DNA of 33,878 bases, taken from positions 1 through 33,878 of the forward strand of contig CAIRYQ010000039.1 of assembly GCA_903882875.1 (NCBI GenBank). The letters are read 5' to 3'. Shown here piece by piece: positions 8,086 to 15,807 of this stretch (within the stretch, counting starts at the first letter, position 1; every line of letters starts with the position of its first letter). Both the position numbers and the translations under genes were made by a program. The notes below the pieces were generated by a model. That model was given only the letters and a program-made list of their open reading frames with translations, was not told the DNA's origin and did not search any database. This DNA is from an uncultured Spartobacteria bacterium (GTDB lineage: Bacteria; Verrucomicrobiota; Verrucomicrobiia; Chthoniobacterales; Chthoniobacteraceae).

Positions 8086-8170
8086 GTTGAGGGTTGAGCG
8101 TTGAGAGGAAAGCGCGGCGGCATTCTTGCCGCGTTCCGCTTTTCTCTCAACGCTCAACTTTCAACCCTCA
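8086..8170. repeat. Intergenic palindrome built from iterated 7-base words (GTTGAGn)
   Basis: The left arm (8086-8114) reads GTTGAGG, GTTGAGC, GTTGAGA and then GGAAAGCG. The right arm (8137-8170), read on the other strand, is TTGAGG, GTTGAAA, GTTGAGC, GTTGAGA and then GAAAAGCG. The arms are complementary except that the right arm has one extra 7-base word. The loop contains its own 6-bp hairpin GCGGCA/TGCCGC (8117-8132). The element lies between the stop of the 37-residue ORF and the start of the FmdB-like gene, both on the minus strand. It may terminate or process that transcript. Confidence 0.8.
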
Positions 8171-8178
8171 GCCGCGCC

Positions 8179-8292
8179 TCACATCCCGAGCCAGCGCATG
8201 AGCAGCATCGCGGCGATGCCGCCCGCGGCGAGTTCGATGCCGGTCTTCACGCCGAGCGGGTCGAGAGGAATTCTGAGATGGGGCTTTTTCAT
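8179..8292 (-). CDS. 37-residue single-span membrane peptide
   Basis: A short frame starts at ATG 8290-8292 behind a strong ribosome-binding site (AGGGAGG, 6 bases before the start) and ends in TGA at 8179-8181. It reads MKKPHLRIPLDPLGVK, then an Ala/Gly/Ile/Leu-rich hydrophobic segment of about 17 residues, then RWLGM. The positively charged N-terminus before the span suggests N-in topology. The strong Shine-Dalgarno and the membrane-like composition support a real small gene of unknown function. Confidence 0.6.
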   Translation of the reverse strand: MKKPHLRIPLDPLGVKTGIELAAGGIAAMLLMRWLGM

Positions 8293-8373
8293 GTCATCCT
8301 CCCTAGCATCGGAAGTGCCACGGGGAGCGGCGGAGGACAGCAGGTGCCCGGCGGGAACTTGCGAGGCCCGGTG

Positions 8374-9084
8374 TCAGCGTTCGTTTGCGTTCCGGCGTGA
8401 ATTTTTCCACCGCGCGATCTGCCACGGCAGGCCGAGGAGGAAGAAAAAAAGCAGCCCGGTGAGATCAATCTCCAGCACGTAGAGCCAGCGGGTGTCGGAG
8501 AAAAGATCCAACATGCTATGGACGGCGGGACGTCCGGCGAGGAAGCCGTAGTTGCCGCCGCTCGCGGCGGTCGCGGCGTTCACGGCGAGTGCGGCAGCGA
8601 GGTAGATCTGCGACCACAGTGCGACGCGCAGCCATGCGCCGCGCTGCGGGCGCATCTTGAAGTCGAAGATGAGCCACAGCACGCTCGCGGGGATGCCGGA
8701 GTGGACGGTGAAGAAGGCGAAGATCCGCCAGAAATCCGGCGAGTCGAGAGCGGGCGTGATGAGCGCCTGCGCAGTCCCTGCGAGCCCCCAGAAATATGCC
8801 AGCTCGAAGCAGAGCTGCCAGCGGAGCGTGAGCGCGAGGACGGTCGCGACGAGAGCCCAGTCGCAGAGGTGCATCGGCAGCGCGTAGTCTGCGGTGAGTT
8901 TGCCCTCGCACCACACGGCGATCGTCGTCCCGATTTTTGCGCAGAGCATCGCGAGCGCAAAGAACCAGCAGATGCCCTTTGAATACCGCACGGAGTCGAG
9001 ATGGCGGCTGACGATCCACAGCAGCAGCGGACCGGCGAAGGTGAAGATGAGAAAGGCGATCTGGATGCCGGGCATCCGTGGCAT
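8374..9084 (-). CDS. TIGR02206/YwaF-family integral membrane protein (TMEM164-like)
   Basis: It has 236 residues with about six to seven membrane helices. The family signatures are the short polar motifs between helices: PMHLCDWALVATVLAL near 70-85 and a VHSGIPASVLWL segment near 128-139. Members of this family include Bacillus YwaF and eukaryotic TMEM164. TMEM164 is reported to be an acyltransferase with a Cys/His pair, and a C-D and an H are present here in comparable loops, but that is an inference. The start is ATG 9082-9084 (or 9073-9075); upstream in-frame sequence lacks membrane character. It is divergent from the CBS gene. Confidence 0.75.
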   Translation of the reverse strand: MPRMPGIQIAFLIFTFAGPLLLWIVSRHLDSVRYSKGICWFFALAMLCAKIGTTIAVWCEGKLTADYALPMHLCDWALVATVLALTLRWQLCFELAYFWGLAGTAQALITPALDSPDFWRIFAFFTVHSGIPASVLWLIFDFKMRPQRGAWLRVALWSQIYLAAALAVNAATAASGGNYGFLAGRPAVHSMLDLFSDTRWLYVLEIDLTGLLFFFLLGLPWQIARWKNSRRNANER

Positions 9085-9184
9085 GTAGCGGGTTTGCCGG
9101 CCTGTGTGCAACCGTGCGCAGATATTTGCTCTTGAAACCGCACCTGCGAGTTCCAGCATACACCAAAGCTAAAATCATCCTCCC

Positions 9185-9634
9185 ATGCAAAACTCAGACT
9201 CCATCGGCGCGCTGCTGCGCGACAAGGCTCCGGCCATCCATTCCATCCCCACCACCGCCACGGTTCTCGAAGCGATCGCCTTGATGGCCGAGCGGAACAT
9301 CGGCGCGCTGCCCGTGCTGCGCGGCACGCGGCTCGTCGGCATGTTCACCGAGCGGGATTACACCCGCAAGGTCGTGCTCATGGGCCGCACTTCGCGCGAC
9401 ACGCAGGTCGGCGAAATCATGACGCACGACCCGCTCACCGTCGGTACGGACGCCACGGTGAACGAGTGCATGGAAATCATGACCGAGGAGCGCGTGCGCC
9501 ACCTCCCCGTCGTCGAGGATGGCGAGCTTGCGGGCATCGTTTCCATCGGCGATCTCGTGAAGTGGATCATCTCCGCGCAGACGGCGACCATCGAGCACCT
9601 CACGCGCTACGTGTTTGGCGAGCAGGTCGGTTGA
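9185..9634 (+). CDS. CBS-pair domain protein
   Basis: It has 149 residues made almost wholly of two CBS domains. The first covers about 12-68 (TVLEAIALMAERNIGALPVL, LVGMFTERDYTRKVVL) and the second about 76-130 (VGEIMTHDPLTVGTDATVNE, HLPVVEDGELAGIVSIGDLV). Stand-alone CBS pairs bind adenine nucleotides such as AMP, ATP or SAM and regulate partners. No partner is fused here. Its 3' end overlaps the start of a small zinc-ribbon gene by 20 bases. Confidence 0.88.
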   Translation: MQNSDSIGALLRDKAPAIHSIPTTATVLEAIALMAERNIGALPVLRGTRLVGMFTERDYTRKVVLMGRTSRDTQVGEIMTHDPLTVGTDATVNECMEIMTEERVRHLPVVEDGELAGIVSIGDLVKWIISAQTATIEHLTRYVFGEQVG

Positions 9635-9785
9635 AGCGCCGCTGATTCTCGATTTCCCGAAGTGTGACGATTGCGGCGTCCCGCGCGGCAAGTTGCACCA
9701 GCTCGGCTGTGACCTTGAGCCTTGCCCACGCTGCGGCGGGCAGGCGATCTCGTGTGACTGCTTCTATGAGGACGATGATGGGTGA
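9615..9785 (+). CDS. 56-residue zinc-ribbon protein with a probable TTG start
   Basis: The frame is open from 9561 to TGA 9783-9785. The only plausible start is TTG at 9615, inside the end of the CBS gene. The product has eight cysteines in pairs: FPKCDDCGV, then HQLGCDLEPCPRCGGQAISC and DC. The H-x-x-G-C-D-x-E-x-C-P-x-C-G-x-Q core is a pattern I know from small uncharacterised proteins in many bacteria. The cysteines can form one or two zinc knuckles. The overlap with the CBS gene suggests translational coupling. A truncated remnant of a longer gene is the alternative. Confidence 0.6.
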   Translation: MASRSVEAPLILDFPKCDDCGVPRGKLHQLGCDLEPCPRCGGQAISCDCFYEDDDG

Positions 9786-9810
9786 CAATCCACCATCGCC
9801 ATGCGCCGCC

Positions 9811-10179
9811 TCAGCCCACCCACAGCGACTTCCACGCGAAGTAGGCGACGACCACAAACGCCACCAGCAGCACGATTGTGATGAACGGAATCCCGGAGCG
9901 TTCCTTGCGCAGCTTTTTCGCCGGTGCCGCGCCTTTTGCGGCGACAAAATCGAGCCGGAAATCCACCGGCCCCTCGATGCGCGCCGGGCGGTTGAACCGG
10001 TCCACGATCTCGCGCTGCTGCTTTTTCTGCACCTCTTCCTTCAGCGCGGGAACCTTCCCCAGAAAAGTCCGCGTCTTGCTGAGACGCGCCTTCACCTGCT
10101 CCTCCATTTGCGCGAGCTGCTGCTGCTTGGATTGGATGGGAGATTCGACGGTGGGCTTGCGGTCGGATTTCCGGGGCAT
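9811..10179 (-). CDS. Coiled-coil, C-tail-anchored membrane protein
   Basis: It has 122 residues. A lysine/glutamine-rich helical region (about 15-62, QQQLAQMEEQVKARLSKTRT onward) predicts a coiled coil. A basic linker precedes a single C-terminal membrane span (about 96-116, IPFITIVLLVAFVVVAYFAW) with only KSLWVG after it. Most of the protein is therefore on the cytoplasmic side. I do not recognise the family. It follows the next coiled-coil gene by 2 bases, so the two are almost surely one operon. Confidence 0.65.
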   Translation of the reverse strand: MPRKSDRKPTVESPIQSKQQQLAQMEEQVKARLSKTRTFLGKVPALKEEVQKKQQREIVDRFNRPARIEGPVDFRLDFVAAKGAAPAKKLRKERSGIPFITIVLLVAFVVVAYFAWKSLWVG

Positions 10180-10181
10180 GG

Positions 10182-10802
10182 CTATTTTCCTGGGAGGCGG
10201 CTTGCGATGACGATGAGGGCGATGAGGCCGAGAACGATGAGCGGCAGCGAAAATGCGAACCCGATTTTCAGCCAGCCGAGGAAATCTTTTCCGTCGCCGC
10301 CCGAGTAGTCCGCCGTGAATCCGGTGTCGGCTGCGGACGCGCCCGCCGCCTGCTCCGGCATCGCGCCGACCTTTGGAAATGAGCGGCTGTATTCGCCGCG
10401 CGCATCGTCCACGGATGCCATCGCGCGCGTGAGCTCCTTGCTGATGTCGGCCTCGTCCCACAGCTTCGGATTGATCGCGTCGAGCGTCTCGAGGTGCTGG
10501 TGGAACGCAGTGTCCATCGTCTGGAGCATCTCCAGCCGCTTGCTGGCCTCCATCGCCTCGCGCTCGATCACCACGAGCGCGCGCGTGAGCTTTTCCGAAA
10601 GATCATTGCGCCCCGTGATGAGCGCCTCCTGCCTGCGGCTCAGCTCCGCAAATTCACGCTTCTGCTTTTCGATCGTCTCAAGCTGCCGCTTCAGCGACTG
10701 TTCCTGCTGTTCGGCCTGCTGCACTTTTTCGTCGAGATGTTCCGTCGAGAGCGGGTCGCCTTCGGGCAGGTCGAGGAATTGATCGCGCGGTGGAGTGGGC
10801 AT
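10182..10802 (-). CDS. Coiled-coil, C-tail-anchored membrane protein (upstream partner)
   Basis: It has 206 residues. A long heptad-like region at about 20-120 (EKVQQAEQQEQSLKRQLETI and continuing) predicts an extended coiled coil. A Gly/Ala-rich linker leads to one C-terminal membrane span at about 180-200 (FAFSLPLIVLGLIALIVIAS). The architecture matches its 3' neighbour, so the two may form a hetero-oligomer. It lies 37 bases downstream of the permease gene and may share its transcript. No known family is recognised. Confidence 0.65.
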   Translation of the reverse strand: MPTPPRDQFLDLPEGDPLSTEHLDEKVQQAEQQEQSLKRQLETIEKQKREFAELSRRQEALITGRNDLSEKLTRALVVIEREAMEASKRLEMLQTMDTAFHQHLETLDAINPKLWDEADISKELTRAMASVDDARGEYSRSFPKVGAMPEQAAGASAADTGFTADYSGGDGKDFLGWLKIGFAFSLPLIVLGLIALIVIASRLPGK

Positions 10803-10839
10803 GTCGCTGGGCAGCGGCGCGCATCATGCAGATGCGAAA

Positions 10840-12570
10840 TCAGATTTCCAGACTTTTCACACGGCGAAGTGCAAGTGCCATCGGAATCACTGCGACCGAG
10901 GCGCTGATCACGAGCACGACGAGCGGCGCGAGCCAGCGCGGCACCAGCAGCGGATGGCCGGTGACGGCGAACATGTCCGGCACCGCAAGCAGCGCGACGA
11001 CGGCGGTGTTGAACACAAAGCTGATCACGAGGCACAGCGTACCGCCGAAGCTCGACACAATCTTCGAGGGGTTCTCCTCCTTGAAATCGGGAAAAAGCGC
11101 GCCGAGTCCCGCTGCGAGGCCGGAGAGCGCGGCGCTCATCAGCACAATCGTCGCCGAAAAGAAAACCGCGCGTCGCCACGGGAGATGGAGGATTGCCGAC
11201 GATGTGCTCATCAGTGCGACCGTCAGGATCGCGCTCGTGATGAAGCTCGACCAAAATTTTTGCAGGACGACTCCGCGCAGCCCGACCGGCGAGAGCCCGA
11301 GAATCCACACGCGGCGTCCCTCGAGCGAAAACATTGGAAAGACAAATCGCGTCGTGAGCGTGCTCAGCGTGAGTCCGCTCGCGGCGAGATTCAGGTAGCT
11401 GATGAGCGTCTCCCAGTAGCCCTGTTTGAACTCGATGGCGACGTTGCGCAAGTTTGCCACATAGATGCAGAGCAGGCCGAAAAAAATCATGAACTGCGTC
11501 CACTGCACCGGGTCGCGCCAGAAGATGCGGATGTCCTTGAAGACAAGCGCGACCATGCGCGGCGAAAGCGGGCGCAGCTTTGCCTGAACCCATCCGAGCA
11601 TTGTGACGCGGCGGTTGCGCGTCCGCTTCGCCGCACTGTCGCGCTGCTGCCGCTCCGCTTGCGAGCCGAGCGCCGCGGACCAGCTCCCGTAGTACGTGCG
11701 CCCCGCGACGGTGAACGCGAGCATCGTCCCGAACAGCGCGTAGCTCGTGAGCAGCAGGAAAAAGAAACGGCCGTCGGCGGCATTGCCCTTGAAGCTCCAG
11801 TTGCTGATCGCCATCGCGAGCCACGAGCTGGGCAGGAAGTGGTTCGTCGCCGCGCGCGAGCCTTCCATGAGTTTCGGAAACATGAGCAGCTCGCCCGCGC
11901 CCGCGACCTCGTTTTCCGTCACCGGTTTCTTGCCGAGAAAAATATACGCGACCATCAGCGCCGCGAGCGCGAGCAGCACGGGCTTCGTCCAGCGCATCGA
12001 AAACATCCGCACGAGAAGCAGGATCAGCCACGAGCCCGCGACAGCCGGGATGATCACAAACGGCACGTAGCCAAGCGTGACCTGGAGATAGAAAGTCCAA
12101 CGGACATTTTGCACGACGCCGTACGCCGCGAGCATCGGCGCGCTGAGAAACACGAGCGCCCACGACGAGATGCCAACGGCCTCGATGAATTTCCACCGGT
12201 ACACATCGCGGTGCCGCATCGGCAGCGAGAGGAACCACTGCGCCTCTCGGTTCCGGAAAAGCGTCGAGTAGCCGATGATGAGGTTCGACACCACGAGCAT
12301 GAGGAAAAAGAACCCGAAGATGAGATACAGGATCCGTTCCGCGAGCAGCGCGCCCACGAGCGGAAAACGGTAGAGATACCCGAGCCCCGCGCGGAACAGC
12401 ACGAAGCCGAAGACGAGGTAGCACAGCACGAATGTCGCGAGGATGAAGATGAGCAGCGGCGATTCGCGCCGCGACTTCGTGAAGCGCGCACACAGGCTGC
12501 GCCACCGCAGCCACGCAAAGAGACGCAGCAGCCGAAGCGGGGAAGGATGAGGGTTCGCGGCTTCGGTCAT
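10840..12570 (-). CDS. ABC-2-type exporter permease-like membrane protein without an adjacent ATPase
   Basis: It has about 576 residues from ATG 12568-12570 (ATG 12583-12585 is an alternative). I count about 12 hydrophobic segments. A cytosolic loop near 270-330 (SQAERQQRDSAAKRTRNRR, then the ALVFKDIRIFWRDPVQWTQF stretch) separates two halves. The F-x-K-D-x-R-x-x-x-R-D-P-x-Q motif is typical of ABC-2 type or 'putative ABC exporter' permeases. No ATP-binding subunit is encoded on either side, so the ATPase must come from elsewhere if this is a transporter. The downstream neighbours are the two coiled-coil tail-anchored genes. Confidence 0.75.
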   Translation of the reverse strand: MTEAANPHPSPLRLLRLFAWLRWRSLCARFTKSRRESPLLIFILATFVLCYLVFGFVLFRAGLGYLYRFPLVGALLAERILYLIFGFFFLMLVVSNLIIGYSTLFRNREAQWFLSLPMRHRDVYRWKFIEAVGISSWALVFLSAPMLAAYGVVQNVRWTFYLQVTLGYVPFVIIPAVAGSWLILLLVRMFSMRWTKPVLLALAALMVAYIFLGKKPVTENEVAGAGELLMFPKLMEGSRAATNHFLPSSWLAMAISNWSFKGNAADGRFFFLLLTSYALFGTMLAFTVAGRTYYGSWSAALGSQAERQQRDSAAKRTRNRRVTMLGWVQAKLRPLSPRMVALVFKDIRIFWRDPVQWTQFMIFFGLLCIYVANLRNVAIEFKQGYWETLISYLNLAASGLTLSTLTTRFVFPMFSLEGRRVWILGLSPVGLRGVVLQKFWSSFITSAILTVALMSTSSAILHLPWRRAVFFSATIVLMSAALSGLAAGLGALFPDFKEENPSKIVSSFGGTLCLVISFVFNTAVVALLAVPDMFAVTGHPLLVPRWLAPLVVLVISASVAVIPMALALRRVKSLEI

Positions 12571-12622
12571 GGCGGCACTGGGCATCGGGTGAATGTCAGC
12601 AGCAATTCCCGGGCGCGCGGCG

Positions 12623-13798
12623 TTACCGTCCCGGCGTGAGTTCGAAGAGGAAGCCCTTGAGGTATTCCGTCTCCGGCAGCGTGGAGATGATCGGGTGATC
12701 CGCCGACTGCGAGAACGTCGCGATCTGCCGCAGCGTGCGTTTTGCATCCACGGCCGCCTCGTTGATCACGCCGAGGAAATGCTCGCGGCTCACATGGTGC
12801 GAGCAGCAGAAGGTCGCGAGCATTCCGTCCGGCGCGAGCAGCTTCAGCGCGCGCAGGTGGATGTCCTTGTAGCCGCGCAGCGCGTCATCCACCTTGCCCT
12901 TGCTGCGCGTGAAGGACGGCGGATCGAGCACGACGAGATCGAACTGCGCGCGTTCGCCGCCCAGCTCCGCGGCGCGGAGAAAATCGAACACATTCTCCGC
13001 GCGCACATCCACCGCGAGGCCGTTGCGTTCCGCGTTGCGTCGGATGTTCCCGCTCGCATCCTCGCTGATTTCCACCGCGGTCACATGCGCCGCGCCGGCC
13101 TTCGCGCACGCGAGCGCGAAGGCACCCTGGTTTGCAAAACAATCCAGCACGCGGCGGCCCTGCGCGTGGCGCGCGACGGCGGCGTAGCTGTCCACCTGAT
13201 CCAGGTAAAATCCGGTCTTCTGCCCGCGCATCAGATCCACTTCAAACTCCAGCCCGCCGATGGTGAGCGCAAACGGCGCAGGCGCTTCGCCGTGCAGCAC
13301 GGTTACATTTTGCTCCATACCTTCCGCGAGCCGCACCGGCGCGTCGTTGCGCGCGATGATGCTCGCGGGCTTCACGACTTCGCGCAGCGCGGCGGTGATG
13401 AGGTCGAGCCGCATGTCCATCGCGAGCGTGAGCGTCTGCACCACGAGATGATCGCCGTAGCGGTCCACGATGAGCCCCGGCAATCCGTCACTCTCGCTCC
13501 ACACGAGCCGCGCAGCCGTCGCAGAGACTCCGCGCTTTTCGCGATACTTCACCGCCTGAGTGATGCGGCGCTGGAAAAAATCCGCGTCCAGTTCCTGCCG
13601 CTGCCGCGAGAAACGCCGCGCGATGATCTGCGACTTCGAATTGTAGATCGCGCTGCCGAGCATCCGGTCCTTGCCGTCCTTCACCGCGATGATGCTGCCC
13701 GGCTCGGGATTGCCCCACGCCTTCAGCACCTCGCTGGAATACACCCAGTCGTGCCCGTGCAAAATTCGCGAGCGTGGTTTGATGACGATTCCGGCCAT
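12623..13798 (-). CDS. rlmI: 23S rRNA m5C methyltransferase RlmI-like (PUA + SAM methyltransferase)
   Basis: It has 391 residues, starting at ATG 13796-13798. An N-terminal PUA-like region (about 1-75) opens with RSRILHGHDWVYSSEV. A central domain has YLDQVDSY near 202-209. The Rossmann methyltransferase core shows VLDCFANQGAFALACAKAG (motif I), VVLDPPSF (motif IV) and a late FCCSHHVS cysteine motif that provides the catalytic cysteine. RlmI transfers a methyl group from SAM to C1962 of 23S rRNA; the family also contains close paralogs, so the exact site is inferred. A frame extension upstream of 13798 is not family-like. Confidence 0.85.
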   Translation of the reverse strand: MAGIVIKPRSRILHGHDWVYSSEVLKAWGNPEPGSIIAVKDGKDRMLGSAIYNSKSQIIARRFSRQRQELDADFFQRRITQAVKYREKRGVSATAARLVWSESDGLPGLIVDRYGDHLVVQTLTLAMDMRLDLITAALREVVKPASIIARNDAPVRLAEGMEQNVTVLHGEAPAPFALTIGGLEFEVDLMRGQKTGFYLDQVDSYAAVARHAQGRRVLDCFANQGAFALACAKAGAAHVTAVEISEDASGNIRRNAERNGLAVDVRAENVFDFLRAAELGGERAQFDLVVLDPPSFTRSKGKVDDALRGYKDIHLRALKLLAPDGMLATFCCSHHVSREHFLGVINEAAVDAKRTLRQIATFSQSADHPIISTLPETEYLKGFLFELTPGR

Positions 13799-14004
13799 AG
13801 GCGCGCGGACGTTACGCGTGCGCGCCGCGCTGTCGAGCGATTGCGCCGCGTGTTTGTTGCCGGCGGACACATGCTCAACCGGCGGCGCCCTTACTTCCCG
13901 ACGTCTGCCCGATTTCTGAGCATCCCCGGCGCGGTGCGCGCAAAGGCAACTTCGTGGCACTTGATACGACCAGCAGCGGCGCCATTCACGAAATGGACAT
14001 CACA

Positions 14005-14958
14005 ATGAACATCCGAGCCGTTGATCCATGGAAAGCGCCCCTCAGTTTGAAAACAACCCGTGCTCTTCTCACCGTCTGCGCGCTGGGCGGCGCGATGCTT
14101 CAGTCATCACAGGCAGGCACTCCGGTCGTCATCACCGACACGACCGTGAGTTCGACCACCGAATTGCCCCCCGCCGATCACTTTCACGTTGAAAGCACTT
14201 TCACCGGGACCGGCAGCTTTCGCGACAAAAGCTTCGGTCACAGCGATTCGTCGGACGTTGACATCACTTACACCCACCGATTTCACCTTCAGGATAACTG
14301 GTATTTGCGCGCCGGAGCCGAATACGAGCGTTTCGGGTTCGGAGGCACGGCCAACGGCCTTCCATCGCAACTGCAGTCGGTGTCCGCCTCGCTCGCCCTC
14401 CATTACATGGTCCGGCAGCATGTCGCCCTGGCCTTCGAAGTCCATCCGGGCTTTTACTTTCAAAATAATATCCGTACCGACTCATTCGACATTCCATGGC
14501 GCATCTACACGGCCATTCCGGTCCGGGATCGTAAGTTTTACATCGTCATCGGTGCCGCCGGTGCGATGAACCAGCATCCTCCCGTATTGCCCGTGGGCGG
14601 CATCGTGTGGGTTTGGACTGACCAGCTCCGCCTTGAGGCCGTCTTCCCGAAGCCGGCGATTGTGTACGAGCCCAGCAAGCAATGGGAATTCCGGCTGGGC
14701 GGGGAAATTGCCGGAGGTGATTTCCGGACGGACAGCGTTATCCTTGGCAACACCAATGTCCGCCTCAACAACGCCATCGTGCAATACGTGGAATATCGCG
14801 CGGGCGTGAAGGCCACTTATGCGGGATTCAAGGGCGTCGAACTGAGTGTCGGCGCAGGTTACTCACTCGGGCGGCAGATGGATTTTTACCGCATCGGCTT
14901 TCAGGCCAATACCGATGGCGGGGCTTACTGCCAGCTCGGGTGCGCAATCAAATTTTGA
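14005..14958 (+). CDS. DUF6268-type outer-membrane beta-barrel protein
   Basis: It has about 317 residues from ATG 14005 (ATG 13993 also in frame). A signal peptide of about 40 residues ends near SSQA-GTP. The mature part alternates amphipathic strands with aromatic girdle residues (DITYTHRFHLQDNWYLRAG, YERFGFGG, VHPGFYFQ) and ends in ...CAIKF, the C-terminal phenylalanine expected for BAM-assembled barrels. The layout and the SFRDKSFGHSDSSDVDITYT stretch match DUF6268 barrels common in Verrucomicrobiota. Ligand or role is unknown. It stands alone on the plus strand, divergent from rlmI. Confidence 0.75.
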   Translation: MNIRAVDPWKAPLSLKTTRALLTVCALGGAMLQSSQAGTPVVITDTTVSSTTELPPADHFHVESTFTGTGSFRDKSFGHSDSSDVDITYTHRFHLQDNWYLRAGAEYERFGFGGTANGLPSQLQSVSASLALHYMVRQHVALAFEVHPGFYFQNNIRTDSFDIPWRIYTAIPVRDRKFYIVIGAAGAMNQHPPVLPVGGIVWVWTDQLRLEAVFPKPAIVYEPSKQWEFRLGGEIAGGDFRTDSVILGNTNVRLNNAIVQYVEYRAGVKATYAGFKGVELSVGAGYSLGRQMDFYRIGFQANTDGGAYCQLGCAIKF

Positions 14959-15059
14959 TGACATTGCATCGTTACGCCATTGGCCGGGGAAACGATTTCA
15001 GGATGCCGGGCGTTTGAACCATGCCCGTTCGGTTGGATGGGAAGCGGAGGAAGAATGGA

Positions 15060-15120
15060 ATTAGGAAGGCAGGAAATCAGGAAAAGAGTTCCGGGAACGC
15101 TTCCTTCCTGCCTTTCTAAT
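15060..15120. repeat. Intergenic palindrome built from iterated 8-base words (AGGAAnnn)
   Basis: The arms 15060-15075 (ATTAGGAAGGCAGGAA) and 15105-15120 are complementary over 16 positions with a single G-T. The left side iterates AGGAAGGC, AGGAAATC, AGGAAAAG. A small inner dyad GTTCC/GGAAC lies in the loop. CTGCTCTTTT follows the right arm, so it could also act as a terminator for the upstream barrel gene. Confidence 0.7.
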
Positions 15121-15201
15121 CTGCTCTTTTGTCAACCTACCGGATGGGCGTGCTCGGAACCGTGCCTATCTGGATTGTTGCCAAAGCGCCTTTGACAATA
15201 G

Positions 15202-15221
15202 CCCAGCGATTCATCGCTGGG
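15202..15221. repeat. REP-like perfect palindrome
   Basis: CCCAGCGAT, TC, ATCGCTGGG form a 9-bp perfect stem with a 2-base centre (or an 8-bp stem with a TTCA tetraloop). Short GC-rich palindromes of this type are the usual form of REP sequences mobilised by RAYT transposases. No RAYT gene is in the window. Confidence 0.5.
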
Positions 15222-15318
15222 TTTGCGGATAATCAGTCCCTTGCTCCCAGTGTGATAAGCCAAGTGAACCTTGGCCCCTCCCCCATCAACAGCTCTGCGC
15301 CTCGTCGGGGGCTGGATG

Positions 15319-15807
15319 TTAGTCACACCGCTTTCCGCCGCCGCATACCCCGAGCACCACGCAGCCCAAGGCAAGGAATATCAGGCACTTCTTCTGCCCT
15401 TGCTGGTAACTCTGATAGTCTTTCCAACTGGAGATCGGCGTATTGCCGACGGTGAGGGAGCAGGTCTCAATGGTCGAGACGTTGCCCAGCAGTCCGCGGC
15501 AGGGTTTCTCGATTTCCTTCTTGAGCGCCTCCATGGTCACCCTGGCACCGGGCACGATTTCGCCCCTGCCCAGCAGTTGGCCGGGAACGTGGACGGCAGG
15601 TTGATATGCCACGTCAGGCTGGCCATTCAGCCAGATCCGCACGGTGAATTCGTTGCTACCCCTGTTGCAGGTCGCGGTACTGGAGGCGATGACACCGGAA
15701 ACGGTTTGAAAATCAGCCGGCGTTGGCGGCGGGCGGAAGTACATCCAGCCGAGGAAGCCAGCAATGGCGAAAGTGATGACGGTGAAGCCGAGGCTCTTTT
15801 GTTTCAT
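15319..15807 (-). CDS. Small protein with two membrane segments, unknown family
   Basis: It has 162 residues from ATG 15805-15807. An N-terminal span (about 5-23, SLGFTVITFAIAGFLGWMY) precedes a domain with paired cysteines (TCNRG, KPCRG, ETCSL). A second hydrophobic stretch (LIFLALGCVVLGVCGGG) lies at the C-terminus. The middle reads like a DUF3592-type fold (VSGVIASSTATCNRG and then VRIWLNGQPDVAYQPAV), which is a tentative likeness. The frame is open through the upstream repeat array, but that extension is an artefact of the repeat. The start has no strong ribosome-binding site. Confidence 0.6.
   Translation of the reverse strand: MKQKSLGFTVITFAIAGFLGWMYFRPPPTPADFQTVSGVIASSTATCNRGSNEFTVRIWLNGQPDVAYQPAVHVPGQLLGRGEIVPGARVTMEALKKEIEKPCRGLLGNVSTIETCSLTVGNTPISSWKDYQSYQQGQKKCLIFLALGCVVLGVCGGGKRCD

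Larger units (their letters stand above)
14959..15318. other. Gene-free stretch holding several palindromes
   Basis: No coding region is supported in these 360 bases. They contain an iterated-word palindrome (15060-15120), a REP-like palindrome (15202-15221) and a 6-bp hairpin GCCAAG/CTTGGC (15259-15264/15270-15275). The left palindrome is placed to end the barrel-gene transcript. The rest resembles intergenic repeat debris near the accessory segment. Confidence 0.6.

Noticed and set aside
10795-12639. An open frame of about 610 codons on the plus strand opposite the permease
   Set aside because: It is extremely rich in Arg, His and Glu, a shadow of the hydrophobic permease codons on the other strand.
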